Source: Sistotremastrum niveocremeum HHB9708 (taxonomy: Eukaryota > Basidiomycota > Agaricomycetes > Sistotremastrales > Sistotremastraceae). From it: a stretch of 64,000 bases of DNA. Location: positions 65,187 through 129,186 of the forward strand of contig KV419438.1 in the NCBI GenBank assembly GCA_001630475.1, given 5' to 3'. Below are positions 1 to 10,615 of this stretch, piece after piece (within the stretch, counting starts at the first letter, position 1; each line of letters begins with the position of its first letter). A model generated the notes under the pieces. The model was given only the letters and a program-made list of their open reading frames with translations, had not been told where the DNA came from and made no database searches. Both the position numbers and the translations under genes were made by a program.

Positions 1-17
1 CTGTTGTCTTTACTGCT

Positions 18-2354
18 ATGTTGATTGAAGATCTCTCTCGTTCTCAATTGCAAAGGCTGGCCAAGGTAAGCTTTGACATTGAGTTTGGCTTATCTCTAAT
101 ATTAACCGGCTTTCCTTACAGAAAAAAGGGATAAAAGCGAACCAACGATCAGAGAAACTGAGACAAGCACTCGTAGAACATGGCTTCCCGTGCGTAACAT
201 AATACTGCATATCAATTGCTCATGGTTGATGGTCTCTCTTATTCAGGGATGCCGCAAGCTTCAGTGAGCTCCTCGAGAGGCAATCTGATACCTCGAGCTG
301 GAGGACCATGTCTTCCCCGCGTTTGAGTCGCTCACGTTCTATCACTCCAACGCGCCAAGTCGCCTCTTGTGACGAGACAAACAAACGACCACAGGCAGCT
401 TCCGTGCCACACTCCACTCGCAGCCTTACACCCATTGTGAAACCACCAGCCATCAAACCTGAGCCTGGAAATACACTCCTCCTCTCCATAGGTATGCGTG
501 ATGGAATTCTCTATATCTCATCTGCTTACGCGACTCCTTAGACTCCGATACCCCCTCACCCCCAATGCCTGCTCGTTCTCTGGAGGCTTCTCCTGCGGCG
601 GCTAGTGCCACTTCGGAATCACAAAATACAGTCGTCGGTGCGTCGCTTCCCACAAACTCTATGCCGCTCATCCTGAACTTCCGCCATCAATCAGAATCAC
701 CTCCCGAATTCAAGATGATCACCACAAAATCCGGTCACACTGTCGTCATCAAAGTCGACCACGATGACCAGATTTTCGTTCCACTACCTCAAGCTCCTAC
801 GGGTATGTTCCTTGCTTCTTGCCACTCACTCGATCGTGACGGTCATTATCCAGATGAATCCGAAGCATATCCGTACATGCCACCTGCTGCAGCTGACGAT
901 GATGAAGATTTGTACAGTACGCCTTCTCTTCATCTATCACACCTGTCACTTATCAATGACGATTAGAAACGGATTGGACGGCTGATAATGCTGGAGAGTT
1001 TATTGATGACATCTATCGTCAATACTTCGATTTGCTCAATCAAGAACATCTTCTTGGGAAGAGCTTGTCTGACCTGTGCAAAGAAAAGCCTGAGGCTCCG
1101 AAGAAAAGGTTCGCATCTTTTCCTTATCTCGATCCACCCAATCTGACATCTCACTGAAGGAAACGAAGTGATTCGTCTGCTGATATACCGCCCGCCAAGC
1201 GAGAGTTCAGAGAAGCGTCTCCAGATTTCTTCGACTACGAAGATGAGGCCGAATACGAATCTTTCACAGCTCAGCCCGGCATCTCCACCTCCACCTCCAC
1301 CTCTCACACTCCCTCAACCTCGACCGACAAAGTCGAATCAAGGCAGGACGCCGCCGAACGAATCAATTTCCAGACCGCACTCGTCCAATTCGCGTTTGAA
1401 CTACCTTACTCCCACGAACCCTCAGAATGGAAAGACAGAGACATACGCGAGGCGTTCGAATGTCTCATTCTCCCAAACATCCCCTCCAAAGGCTTCCCCA
1501 CCCAACTCACCGAGGAGGAACAAGAACTCTATTCCTTCGAGCGTCTATTCTATCTCGGAGATTCGGAGCAACAGTCCGCGATCGATTTTGGATGGTTGGA
1601 GAGACGATTACCTTCTCTCGGCGTCCAGTACGATTATAAAGCTTTCGCGCTCGACATCTGGATTGCCGAACGCCGCAAACAACTTGCAGGCGAAGGCGGG
1701 GACCTCCAAGGCCTGCTTATCGACTTCCAGTGGAGGAATATCCGGCTGGAGTTGGCTAAAGCATACGTCGCTCTAGCTTGTCAGGAATGCGAGGAGGACT
1801 ATCCATTCCCTCGATCTGGAAATGAAGAAGATTGGAAGTGGTGGCTTGAGACTCCCCGAGGAACTGATGCGGACGAGTACGCCGCTCGAGTCGCGTATAT
1901 GGCTCGAATCACTCGTCACTCGTCTAAAGTCAGAATTCCTCTCAATCTTCAGCAGAAGACTCTCGATAACGTTACGAAGCTCGTTTGGGACGAGGCGATA
2001 GCGTCGCGTTCGACGAAGTACGGGCGAGCAAACCGGATCGGTCAGGAGTTGATCTGCCATCCGGAGCTTTATGGCAAAGGTGCCGCTGATGATACCCCAA
2101 CAGAAGAGGGCTTCGTGAATTCCACGTACCGCGGAGGAGATCCACTGAATGATCTCGACGAATCTTCGTCTGACTCCGAGGTTGAACTGCAGATAGTTGT
2201 ACAACCTCCTTCTCCCGGCGCCTCACACATCAATTCTTCCTTGGCGCCGGCTCCTACTGGGAATCAACCTTCGACCCGTAAACGTCCTTCGGAAGCCGAG
2301 AGTGAAGAGCGGGAGGTTGAGCCCTCTACTCGCAAAAGGAGAAGGTTGAACTGA
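18..2354 (+). CDS. SAP-domain protein, otherwise unknown
   Basis: This is a multi-exon gene of roughly 670 residues. The first two exons (18-65 and 121 to about 190, joined across a GTAAGC...TTACAG intron) encode a SAP motif (LSRSQLQRLAKKKGIKA, then RSEKLRQALVEHG). SAP is a helix-extended-helix DNA-binding module found in chromatin and RNA-processing proteins. The middle exons (about 246-492, 541-805, 852-917 and 967-1106) are Ser/Pro/Thr-rich. The last long exon (about 1158-2354) begins with a basic KRKRSDSS stretch and then a folded-looking region without a family I recognise (LERRLPSLGVQYDYKAF, FQWRNIRLELAKAYVALAC). It ends in a basic tail (RKRRRLN) that could be a nuclear signal. The frame is also open upstream of the ATG to the window edge, so the true start may lie outside. 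A nuclear DNA-binding role is inferred from the SAP motif only. Confidence 0.7.
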
Positions 2355-2521
2355 CAGGACTATCCATTCCATACATATACTTGCATTCATATTATTTATT
2401 ACAATCTGATGTTTCTTGATCAATCCTTAGCTCACACTGGTGCTACACGTACATGCTCATACACTGAATGATCGTCAATCCGTCGCGCCTATCCGCTACC
2501 TGTCCTACTATCTTCAAAGTA

Positions 2522-3885
2522 TCAATTGCCGGAATGTTTCGGTCCTCGTTTACAGGACGGCTCGCCAGTGTCTCCTGCATGGAGGCCCTTCTCCAAAGCG
2601 TCCCATTTGCGTTTCAACTCATTTTGAGCGATTGTAGCATCCTCTAGGGCACGCTTGGTGTACTCCATTGCGTGCCTTGCGTTCGCACCAACTGATTCCA
2701 AGACCTTCAAGGCTGTTCCTAGTTCGGCTCTGTCTTTGACTGATTCTAGAATCGCGGGGAGATCGTCAGGAATTCGTTGAAGGAAAAGTAGACCAGTGCT
2801 GGTGCTGGTTTCCAGATGGCCGCATTGCTCGTATAATTCTTTGAGAAATTTCGCCTCTTTGACCAGCTTAGTGGTCGTATCGGGTGCTTGATGAATAATG
2901 GAACAAAATCAGCGGGACTGAAATTGAAATACAGCAAGTAACACACTTTTGGCAGCTTTGGACTGGAGTGGGCCTGCTGGATACTCTCGCGGATGATGCT
3001 CTTTCGGCTTCAGCTTGACTGGTTGCGAAGGCTCATCAGCTACCTTCTTTGTGACCTGTTTGGGCCCGGGTTTCGCTGGGACGGGTTTCTTAGCGGTCGT
3101 CTTGTAGTAAACAAACCGTGAGAGCGAGACATAATCAATGAATGAAGAACCGTACCTCGAGCAAAACCTCTAGAGTAGTGGGGACCATCTTTTTGGGAGA
3201 GTTCGAGTCCTTGCTCAGTTCTTTCGCCGCTTTCGGGGGAGAGCGACTTATATAATCCAGCGGAACATTGTCCGGTAGGCAACCCGATGGCGCCTTAGCC
3301 TCGGCTTGTCCTTGTTTCATATCCATTCGCTCTTTAGGTCGTACTTTTGCAGCTTGTTCGAGAATATCATTCAGACCTCCTGTTAAATAGAATTTTCATA
3401 TCAGTACTGTGGAGTTTCAGCAGAATTTACATACCTTTGGAAAAGGGGCATTTCCGTCTCAGTGACTTGCATCGCTTGCATGCGTGCACGCGATCACGGA
3501 CTTGACACAGGGTGACCTTCTCGTTACTACAGGGCTCACAGATGACAGGAGATCGTTCCCAGCCTTGATCTCGGAGAGCAGAAGAGGATTTCGAAATGGG
3601 GCGCGCATCGCCTGCATAGAAGGCGTAAGTCTGTAGGTGATGACAGTGATGGGACAACTCACCGTTATGCTTATGACTTCCAGAGACTCTACTGGAATCG
3701 ATATTGGGTTTATCGAGTCCTCCTTCGCTGTGTACATTATTAGAATATGGGTTTCTCTCGCGAGGCGCGCTTTCTATTCCAGAGTCCCCGCCGCTTTGTG
3801 AACGCTCGATCTGGGCGAATGTTCGTTTAGAAGGAGAATGGGGATTGACTGTGCTCCGATACTGTCCCGTATTCGTTGAACTCAT
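2522..3885 (-). CDS. Zn2Cys6-like knuckle protein, paralog A
   Basis: First of three neighbouring minus-strand paralogs. ATG at 3885 opens a Ser-rich N-terminus (MSSTNTGQYRS). A later exon carries six cysteines spaced C-X2-C-X7-C-X8-C-X2-C-X6-C, followed by PFSKG and a splice donor at the same place as in paralog C. Known fungal Zn2Cys6 activators use C-X2-C-X6-C-X5-12-C-X2-C-X6-8-C, so this fits apart from one extra residue in the first loop. Downstream exons are Lys/Pro-rich (KKPVPAKPGPKQVTKK). The last exon is helical (TTKLVKEAKFLKELYEQ to KRKWDALEKGL) and may dimerise. DNA binding is inferred, not shown. Introns are about 50 nt. The middle part is the least certain in exon structure. Confidence 0.65.
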
Positions 3886-4253
3886 GGTGGTTGGGGGACA
3901 AGGGGGTGTTGGAAGGAGTCGGGAATCTCGGTCAACAGACTTCACGAGAGTGAGTTCGGCTATCACATATCGTACTAGTACTGAGAAGCCTATCGTGAGA
4001 AGATCTATCAAGTCTGACTTCCGACCCTTGATGAGATCACTATTTAGAAAAAGGATGAAACAAGCACTAATTCGGGTCCGGTCGTACATGCTTTGTGAAT
4101 CTACAATGCCGGGATTATCGTGTTGATCATTACGATACTAATATCCACTTCATAAAATATTAGAGACAAGGGAGTTACACTAAATAGTGTATCGCTGGAA
4201 TACTACGCTGTGAAGTGTGGACGGAAAAATGACAATCGTTTGGAGCTGGCAAT

Positions 4254-5096
4254 TCACTCTTCCGCAGCACATCCTATCTTCTTCAAAAGTCTTTGACATC
4301 TAAGGAGGTTCCTACGTTTCTCCTGAAGTAATGAGTTGATGTCGCGGACAACCTTTTGATTTATGGCAAGAACGGTTTCGATGTTTTTCGAAATGACAGG
4401 AATGAGTGGATTTAACAAGTCGGGAATGATGGGACCCTGATTTGTATCGAAGGCATCGAAGGAAGCTTGAGCTTTTAGCCGCAAATTCTCATAGTATACG
4501 ATGCAAGCCTTGAGGCGGGTCCTGATTTGCAAGAGCTCGCATCGATACGCTGGCGAGGATATGTATGAGTGAAGACGACAGATGAGAGCATGATACATAC
4601 CCGTGAGTCCAGATTTCTCCACCAGGCAGAGTCGCTGAAGAGAGACTGAATCAAGCGGACTGTCCTTGAACCGATTTGGCCTCTGAGGAGAAGGCGGAAG
4701 TTCGACACATTCCATGACTAGCTTTTGTGGAACAGAGGGTGTTGGAGAGCCGGAGGGTGCTACATAGGAGATTGAATGAGAGATATAGAAGTAGGACAGG
4801 GAACTCAGATACTCACTTTCGACGAAAGAACAATGCCTGTGTTTCAGAGTACACGCCCGACATGCAGCAGCTCCCTCTCTGACCCAACAAACTGTCTTCT
4901 TGCCTGAGTTCGCAGCACAGGATTGACAAGACGAAGAAGAGGGCGTCCATTCCACGATTGGAGCCCCTTTGCGTCCTGGGCTCCCATGCAAAGGCTCGAA
5001 TATGGTCCCAACGTTCCTATTACCAATTCCAGCGACAACTAGACCATGACGACGAGACTTGCTCGGTTTTCGGGAGAGAGGTCCTTGAATAACCAT
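4254..5096 (-). CDS. Zn2Cys6-like knuckle protein, paralog B
   Basis: Second paralog of the trio. The whole span stays open in one frame from ATG 5096, but two segments look like introns because they begin with GTGAGT or GTATGT, end with AG, and interrupt the conserved layout (about 4766-4822, 57 nt, and about 4551-4601, 51 nt). Both are multiples of three with no stop, so retention would not break the frame. The knuckle is C-X2-C-X9-C-X8-C-X2-C-X6-C (CQSC ... CWVREGAAACRACTLKHRHC), followed by SF as in paralog C. The C-terminal 120 residues are helical with many Leu, Lys and Arg (RDINSLLQEKRRNLLRCQRL), again resembling a coiled-coil tail. The N-terminus is basic (RKPSKSRRHG). A DNA-binding role is inferred from the cysteine pattern. 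Confidence 0.65.
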   Translation of the reverse strand: MVIQGPLSRKPSKSRRHGLVVAGIGNRNVGTIFEPLHGSPGRKGAPIVEWTPSSSSCQSCAANSGKKTVCWVREGAAACRACTLKHRHCSFVESEYLSSLSYFYISHSISYVAPSGSPTPSVPQKLVMECVELPPSPQRPNRFKDSPLDSVSLQRLCLVEKSGLTGMYHALICRLHSYISSPAYRCELLQIRTRLKACIVYYENLRLKAQASFDAFDTNQGPIIPDLLNPLIPVISKNIETVLAINQKVVRDINSLLQEKRRNLLRCQRLLKKIGCAAEE

Positions 5097-5749
5097 CTCG
5101 AAGGGCCCGGAGACGTTGCTGGAGAGATGAACGTTGGACCAAGATGTCTCGGAGGCTGGGGCGCTGAGGCGCGATGCCGACGAAGGTCAGGTTGAAAATA
5201 TTTTTCCAAGAATCGAAGAGAAATAATCGCCGAAAAAGACACAAATTAGGGCCAACGGAGCTTGACGCTTCTGAATCAAGCTAGCTTGATTTTCCCTGAG
5301 CGCTGAGCTAGGCCCCACGATGGCTATCACTGTTCGAGACTCATCTGAGTCATTTCGGCACCGGTTTGGTCCTTAGGATAGATTTGACTCCTAAATTTAC
5401 AGACATGAAAGCAAGAAATGGGAAGACACAAGGGTAAAGACAGGATCAGAGTGGGATTACCATAACTCTTCATATTCAGTCTCCCGGTGAGTAGCTCAGC
5501 GCAGTTGAGAACGTGGAGAGACGGAAGCGAAATATTTTTTCGGCTGCAACCGTACTCGCCAAGCTTGGCCGAACAAAGCCGACATTGTTTGTTTGCCGTA
5601 GCAGGGTATCCTCGTAGACAGACGGATGCATAACGTGTTGGACTTCGAGGAGCTTACAGCGACGAGGAAAGACAATCAGAATTATAGTACTCATTTTAAT
5701 AAGTGCCCGAGCAATGATTAGCCGTACATGAAGAAATTTAGCCACAAAA
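5097..5749. other. Intergenic, no gene seen
   Basis: Between paralogs B and C. Short open frames on both strands have no splice-compatible neighbours or family motif. The stretch near 5270-5330 contains an inverted AGCTAGCTTGA-like sequence. I see no transposon ends or RNA gene. Confidence 0.5.
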
Positions 5750-6824
5750 TCACTGGTTGAATCGACTTTTGGGAATATTGATCGCCTTCCGAAGCCCCTC
5801 CAATTTCTCCTCTTCTCTCTTCAATATCCTCTCTAAATCTTCTACCACCCACTTATTCTTGGAGATAGCCACTTCACTGTTTTCTCTGATAGTCTCCTTC
5901 ATTTGATCTTCGACGTCGATTGCTTTAAATGCCTGCATTGTAGTAAAAGGCTGGTACACTCGCTCGGAGTAGGATAGAGCATCTTTTGAGTGTAACAGCA
6001 TGCGCCTATACTCTTTCACAATTTCTTCACATTCCAGAAGCTGGTTTTGAAGTTGAGCATCTGGGTCCACGCCGTTGGACCGTGCCACTGGAAATTCCTT
6101 AGAAATGTGTTGAAAACGAAGCCCGAGTCACGAAATAGCTCACCAGGCGCAACACGAGATATATCAGAGCCACTGATGCCAGAGGTATCACGACGACGAC
6201 TATTATTGGATGAACTCTGAAAGCAATATACAATGGGTTGAGAGGATCCTGAATGAAGCGCTGCAGAAAAGCTTACTATGTTTCCGGCAGTAGGTCGAGC
6301 AGTATCAGGAGAGCGAGATTCAGAAGAGTTGGGCACTGTGCCTCCATTCCGTTCCGAACCATGATGGTTTCTCTGAGCTCTCGCAGCACCGGTGTCTGTA
6401 AGGAAAGCCATGATACCACCTCGACGCAACAGTCAATGAACCAAACATCTCGAGAGATCGCACACAACATACCTTTAGCGAACGCGCATTTATGACTCCC
6501 TTTCACGCACGCTCGACAACGTGTTTCCTTATCCCTAATCCAACATACCTCCTCTTCCCGAGTGACACAAGTCGGGCACGGAACCGGAGAATGATACCAT
6601 TCGACCTGAGAATATTCCTTATTCTTTGACATCCTGGATGGATGAGGAATATATGTCTCCCTAATGACGGTCGGTGTTGCGCCGAGATGCTTTTGACTCC
6701 TTGTAGCACGGCCTTGCCTTGACGGACTCGAATGCACGACGATATTGTCGAATGTCGCGGGACCGGCGGACCGTGGAGAGAATTCATGTTGATGGTCTCG
6801 AGGCGCGTCAAAATCGATGTCCAT
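5750..6824 (-). CDS. Zn2Cys6-like knuckle protein, paralog C
   Basis: Third paralog, starting at ATG 6824 (MDIDFDAPRDHQHEF). The knuckle is C-X2-C-X7-C-X8-C-X2-C-X6-C (CPTCVTREEEVC, WIRDKETRCRACVKGSHKC) and is followed by AFAKG at a splice donor. The shared VCW-(V/I)-R-(E/D) core ties it to paralog B. A middle exon is Ser/Arg-rich. The last exon (to 5750) is a long amphipathic helix (QNQLLECEEIVKEYRRML, KNKWVVEDLERILKREEEKL), a likely coiled coil. The overall plan of low-complexity N-terminus, cysteine knuckle and helical tail is the same in all three copies, so they form a tandem family. Targets are unknown. Transcription-factor-like function is an inference from the Zn2Cys6-like spacing. 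Confidence 0.65.
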
Positions 6825-7165
6825 CGTGTTATGAGAATTTCTTGACTTCAAAATGATCAGGCTGTCGAGGGAGGACGGGAGAGTGGGGAAAATGTGTTTG
6901 AAATTAAGTTCAAGAAATAACAAGCACAATTTAATTCACCGGTCCGCCGCCGACGGAAAATGATGAAATAATCAAACCCGAAGGTTGTCGACGACCCTTC
7001 GAAGGCAGTGAAGTCCAACCATATCGAGAACCAGAGATCTCGACACAAGTTCAACCAACCCTGAGCGCCACCCAGGGTCGCTTAGCGGAGCTTCAAACTA
7101 ACAGCGAGCTATCGCTACCAAATCAAGAAAAAAGATTTTGGCTCGATATCGAGTGTAAATATAGA

Positions 7166-8357
7166 TCAAAGATCTTTCGCCTTCTCGACAACTTGATCGA
7201 TATTCCTGTCAGCCGTCGGAGCGACTTTCTCATCCTTCGCAGTGAATCGTTTGGTTATCGCTGAGACCATTTTCGAAAGCCTACAGAATTATTCAGATCG
7301 GATCGAAGACTTTGTGACGGTAGCTTACCAGATCCAATTAAGGATGTTGAGGACGCCGTTCCCCACGATATATGTGATTAGGACTGGCAGAGGCATCGTA
7401 TCACGAGCCGAGTATAACGCTTGCCAGAAGTGATAAGTCTGTAGCATCAATGAGCATCGAGATCGAGACAATATGAATCCGGAACTCACAACATAGGCTC
7501 CATAGACGATCCTGACGCAGAAGAAAGTGCTTAGGAGAACGATGCCATTAACTAATTGAATGGTCGATCCGGTACGGCCGGTTTTGTCGAGCCACCTGGA
7601 CGAATGAGCTATATGATCAACAGTCAATGACGTCGAACATACCAGTGAATATTAAGGAAGGGAGTTGAGGCCTCCCAGATTAGTGATCGAGGGATAAAGT
7701 AAGCGACAAATGGTTTCTAATGTAAGTCTGTTAGTCTGTAGATGGGTCGTCGGGGGCTGTTCAACTTACGAATCCTAAACTGAAGATGCAAAGACAAGCG
7801 AAACCATGGATCATAAATGCGATTTCGCCTCCTGCAACGATAACTTCTATTGTGTCCCAGAGGAAACTAAAAATCGGGATTTGTGAGTCTCGGCGGAAGT
7901 AGGTTTGCAGCGATATCTTACTAGCTATGGAATATGACATCAGTATGCTTTGCAAAGAGGAAAGATCTTCGGATATCACTCACCCCATAGCGACCGCAGA
8001 GAGCCTTCCTACTGACGCGTCCCACCCATACACTTTATCTTGTTCTAGGACCGGGGAATGAAAACAGGTGTATCCCATTATAAGGACGGTCAAAGCGTTC
8101 AGCTGGCTAGCAGACTTGACTCTCCATTGATATCTTGTGCGTTTTGGAAGTGATGTATAATGTCGAGAAATAAAGGGCGAAATTATGCCGGAAATTACGA
8201 AAGCTGATTGGAATGCGAAAGCAGCAAAGCAGAAAGACGGGAAGTGGTCAGAAAGGCGACGAAGACCCAGCGCGTTCGCTATCGGTTTCGAAATCGGATA
8301 AAGCGATTCAGCATAGCGGTCGTCTAAGAAGGCAAGCAGAGCAGAAACCCAATCCAT
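7166..8357 (-). CDS. TLC (TRAM/LAG1/CLN8) domain membrane protein
   Basis: ATG 8357 begins MDWVSALLAFLDDRY. The stop (TGA) is at 7166-7168 after a hydrophilic tail (KRFTAKDEKVAPTADRN). At least five exons can be joined. Several strongly hydrophobic helices are visible (FCFAAFAFQSAFVISGIISP, GEIAFMIHGFACLCIFSLGF, then a run ending ILNWIW). The motif order fits TLC proteins of the TMEM56/TLCD group: ER polytopic proteins thought to act in lipid sensing or sphingolipid-linked metabolism. Characteristic features are the conserved SGxxS near helix 2, the FxxHG helix, and a Leu/Trp-rich last helix ending in NxxW. The Lag1 motif proper (HHxxT) of ceramide synthase is not seen, so ceramide synthase itself is less likely. 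About 290 residues. Confidence 0.7.
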
Positions 8358-8978
8358 AGGTTGATCAACGCCAGCTTCAACGTGGTATAAGTCAAAATCG
8401 ACGCGTAGGACTGGCGTTGTTCGGCTTGCCGATGATCACTGAGTCTCGGAACCGGCGATCGGAACTCCCACGTTCTCGCCCAGAAAAGGCATCTCAGGAT
8501 ATTTTATTCAAGCGCAGACGGCGACGTGCTCGAGCGTAAAAGTTACTTCAATATTGAACGAGCTGTGCCAATGGAAAAATCAAATATTGTACTGAAAGAT
8601 TCATGTCACAGTATATGATCATGAGCAATCAACACGTGGGCTGAATTCCTGAGCCTCTTCAGAAGTCGCATCGAGCATGTCGACATCACCCCCCTCACTG
8701 GCAATAGGGACAAATTGGATTTCCAACCCTTCCCTTTGCCCTTCACAGATATCAGACAGCAATTCGCGGAAAAAATACATCGTAAACGCTAACCTGCAGA
8801 TATTGTTGGTTGAGTCTTGACATCTCCATGATCCGCATTGTGGAATCGAGCTTTCAGAGCCTAGATTGGGAAAATCTCTCTGAGAAGGACTTCGCTGAGC
8901 CTGATAGTCCGCTCACATTTGCCTGTGCCCTTGATATCAGGTCATCCGGCCGCCAAATCTATTCGTCATGCGATTATG
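8358..8978. other. Intergenic with an unassigned minus-strand frame
   Basis: A minus-strand frame is open from about 8870 to a stop at 8619-8621 and reads plausibly as protein (TMYFFRELLSDICEGQREGL, then an acidic tail). It has no ATG of its own. It could be an alternative 3' exon of the DUF1917-type gene just upstream, or chance. A plus-strand frame (8810-9040) overlaps it and shows no family motif. Confidence 0.3.
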
Positions 8979-10199
8979 TCATCGTAAGGCTCTCGTTCGT
9001 GCAAAATAGCGTCTCCGTACATTTGGCGAAATTCGACTAGGATGTTTGCTATCAAGGCCTGAAACGAATCAACCAACGAAGACAACCGCAATACACTGAT
9101 ATTCACCAATCAAAGTATATAGATCTGATTTGACTCCGCTTGGGTCTTGTCCGTGCTCTCGAATCAACACAGTCAAAGCCTACAATGATAAGTCGTAGGT
9201 TAAATCGGTGCTTCCGAAGGAAGACGTGAAGCGAGCCTCTCTGGCAGCTACCATGTCATACACGTCCGACATGTATAGACATATAACGTGTTGCCAACCG
9301 CGGGGGAGGACCGCCGGAGTTGTTGACACCTTCGCGCAATAAATGGCGGTAGAAGAAAGAGGACCAGAATGAATAGATTCTGTGGTCGCGTCAGATCCAA
9401 CATAGGTATGTGGTGCAGTTCGTACTTGCCAGGCGTTTCCAGACATCGTCCACTTCGTTGTGATATGGGAACACCATCCTATGACAACGTCAGCACCATC
9501 ATATTCCCATGAAATATACTCACCATTTCCCGTTCACATGACCTGTCTCCACAGATATTCTTTTCAGGTGTTCGGTCGTTATATCACGCGCCTAAATGAA
9601 GGTTAGAGGAAGATATGAGAGATTAGAATTAGACTGTGGATCGAGAGAACTCACCTCCTTCACGAATTTTTTCTTGATAGCCACACTGGCCGTGGCATGC
9701 ACGGAAATTGGATCTTCGTTCTGCGACAGGGGAATGCATCAGCAATGCACCGACTCCCAGAAATGAAACCACATACATCGATCGACTTGAGCCACTCAGT
9801 TGCTTCTCTTACTTTGATCCGAACGAACACGTCAAACGAGCACGCCTCAGGCTGGGGAACCAAGCCACCGACATGCGTTAGAAGCTCTGGCTATTGCCTC
9901 CTCTCTCTTTCCAGGCGGGACATAGGCAGGTTCTCTGCCGGAATGTATCCATATCCACTGAGACGAAGATTGATATGATGGATTGCATCGTTCGAAGAGC
10001 CTAAGCCATGACTGACTGGTGTCCTGCCGTCGTTGCGCACCGTTGATGGTTTATGCTGGTGTAATAGCGGTCGATGAGCTTGATCTCTGCAGTTCTTCAG
10101 CCGACATACCTGGATTAAGAAATCGTCCAACGAGCGTGTAGAAGTCGGATGCCATGAATACGGATATTCAAGGAGTGCTGCAGTCGTTTCCGGTTCCAT
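8979..10199 (-). CDS. DUF1917-domain (C11orf68/UPF0696-like) protein
   Basis: The gene is split into about eight small exons. From ATG 10199 (MEPETTAALLEYPY) the frame can be followed through an exon with QWIWIHSGREPAYVPPGKRE, a helical stretch (ARDITTEHLKRISVETG), then HVNGKWMVF...VDDVWKRLA and CAKVST, an ICLYMSDVYDM segment, and DLYTLIGLDSKHPS. This order (GKWL-F, VD-VW, AKVS, ICVYT-DF-D, YK-D-YT-LGI) is the signature of the DUF1917 family as I recall it. Its biochemical role is not established. The final stop is placed at 8979-8981, but a donor-like GTACGG inside the last exon means the 3' end may extend further. Exons 2-3 are the least certain. It is divergent from the MIF4G gene, with 416 bp between the start codons. 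Confidence 0.5.
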
Positions 10200-10615
10200 G
10201 ACCGGTTTGTATTCGTGGGAACGTTGACTTTATGTCAAAGCATTACAAACCAAATACAGTCAAACAAAAGCTAACCTTATCTTAGCGCTTACCACGATAA
10301 ATCCCGCTCAAGAAGTGATTATCCAACATTAAAACAACGAGTTCCAATGAGAATAATTCACATTGATTCGCATTTCCATCCCCTTCATATCTGGATCTTT
10401 CCGTGAATAACGCTATGCCGCTGCTTTCATCATTTGCACGGAAAGGCACGACGCACGAGTTGGGCACGGGAGAAGCATGGCCAGGAGGTCGAGCCCTCCA
10501 CACTCGTACCGTAGTCTCATGCCAGCCTCGTGTGTTAACCTCTCTTATGTCACTCCGTTCATGTTCTGCTTGTTTGGTTCTTACTCTCAAGCTTGCTCGT
10601 GTTCCATGAACGACG
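10200..10615. promoter_or_regulatory. Divergent promoter region
   Basis: This 416-bp stretch separates the start codons of two divergent genes (DUF1917-type on minus, MIF4G on plus), so both promoters must lie in it. Pyrimidine-rich tracts precede the MIF4G ATG. No specific operator is recognisable. Open frames here on either strand show no family motif. Confidence 0.4.

Noticed and set aside
8968-9115. Minus-strand frame DSFQALIANILVEFRQMYGD, reminiscent of the start of HORMA (Mad2/Rev7) proteins
   Set aside because: It stops after about 45 residues with no ATG or splice-compatible continuation of HORMA type, and the alternative frame of the same exon fits DUF1917 better.
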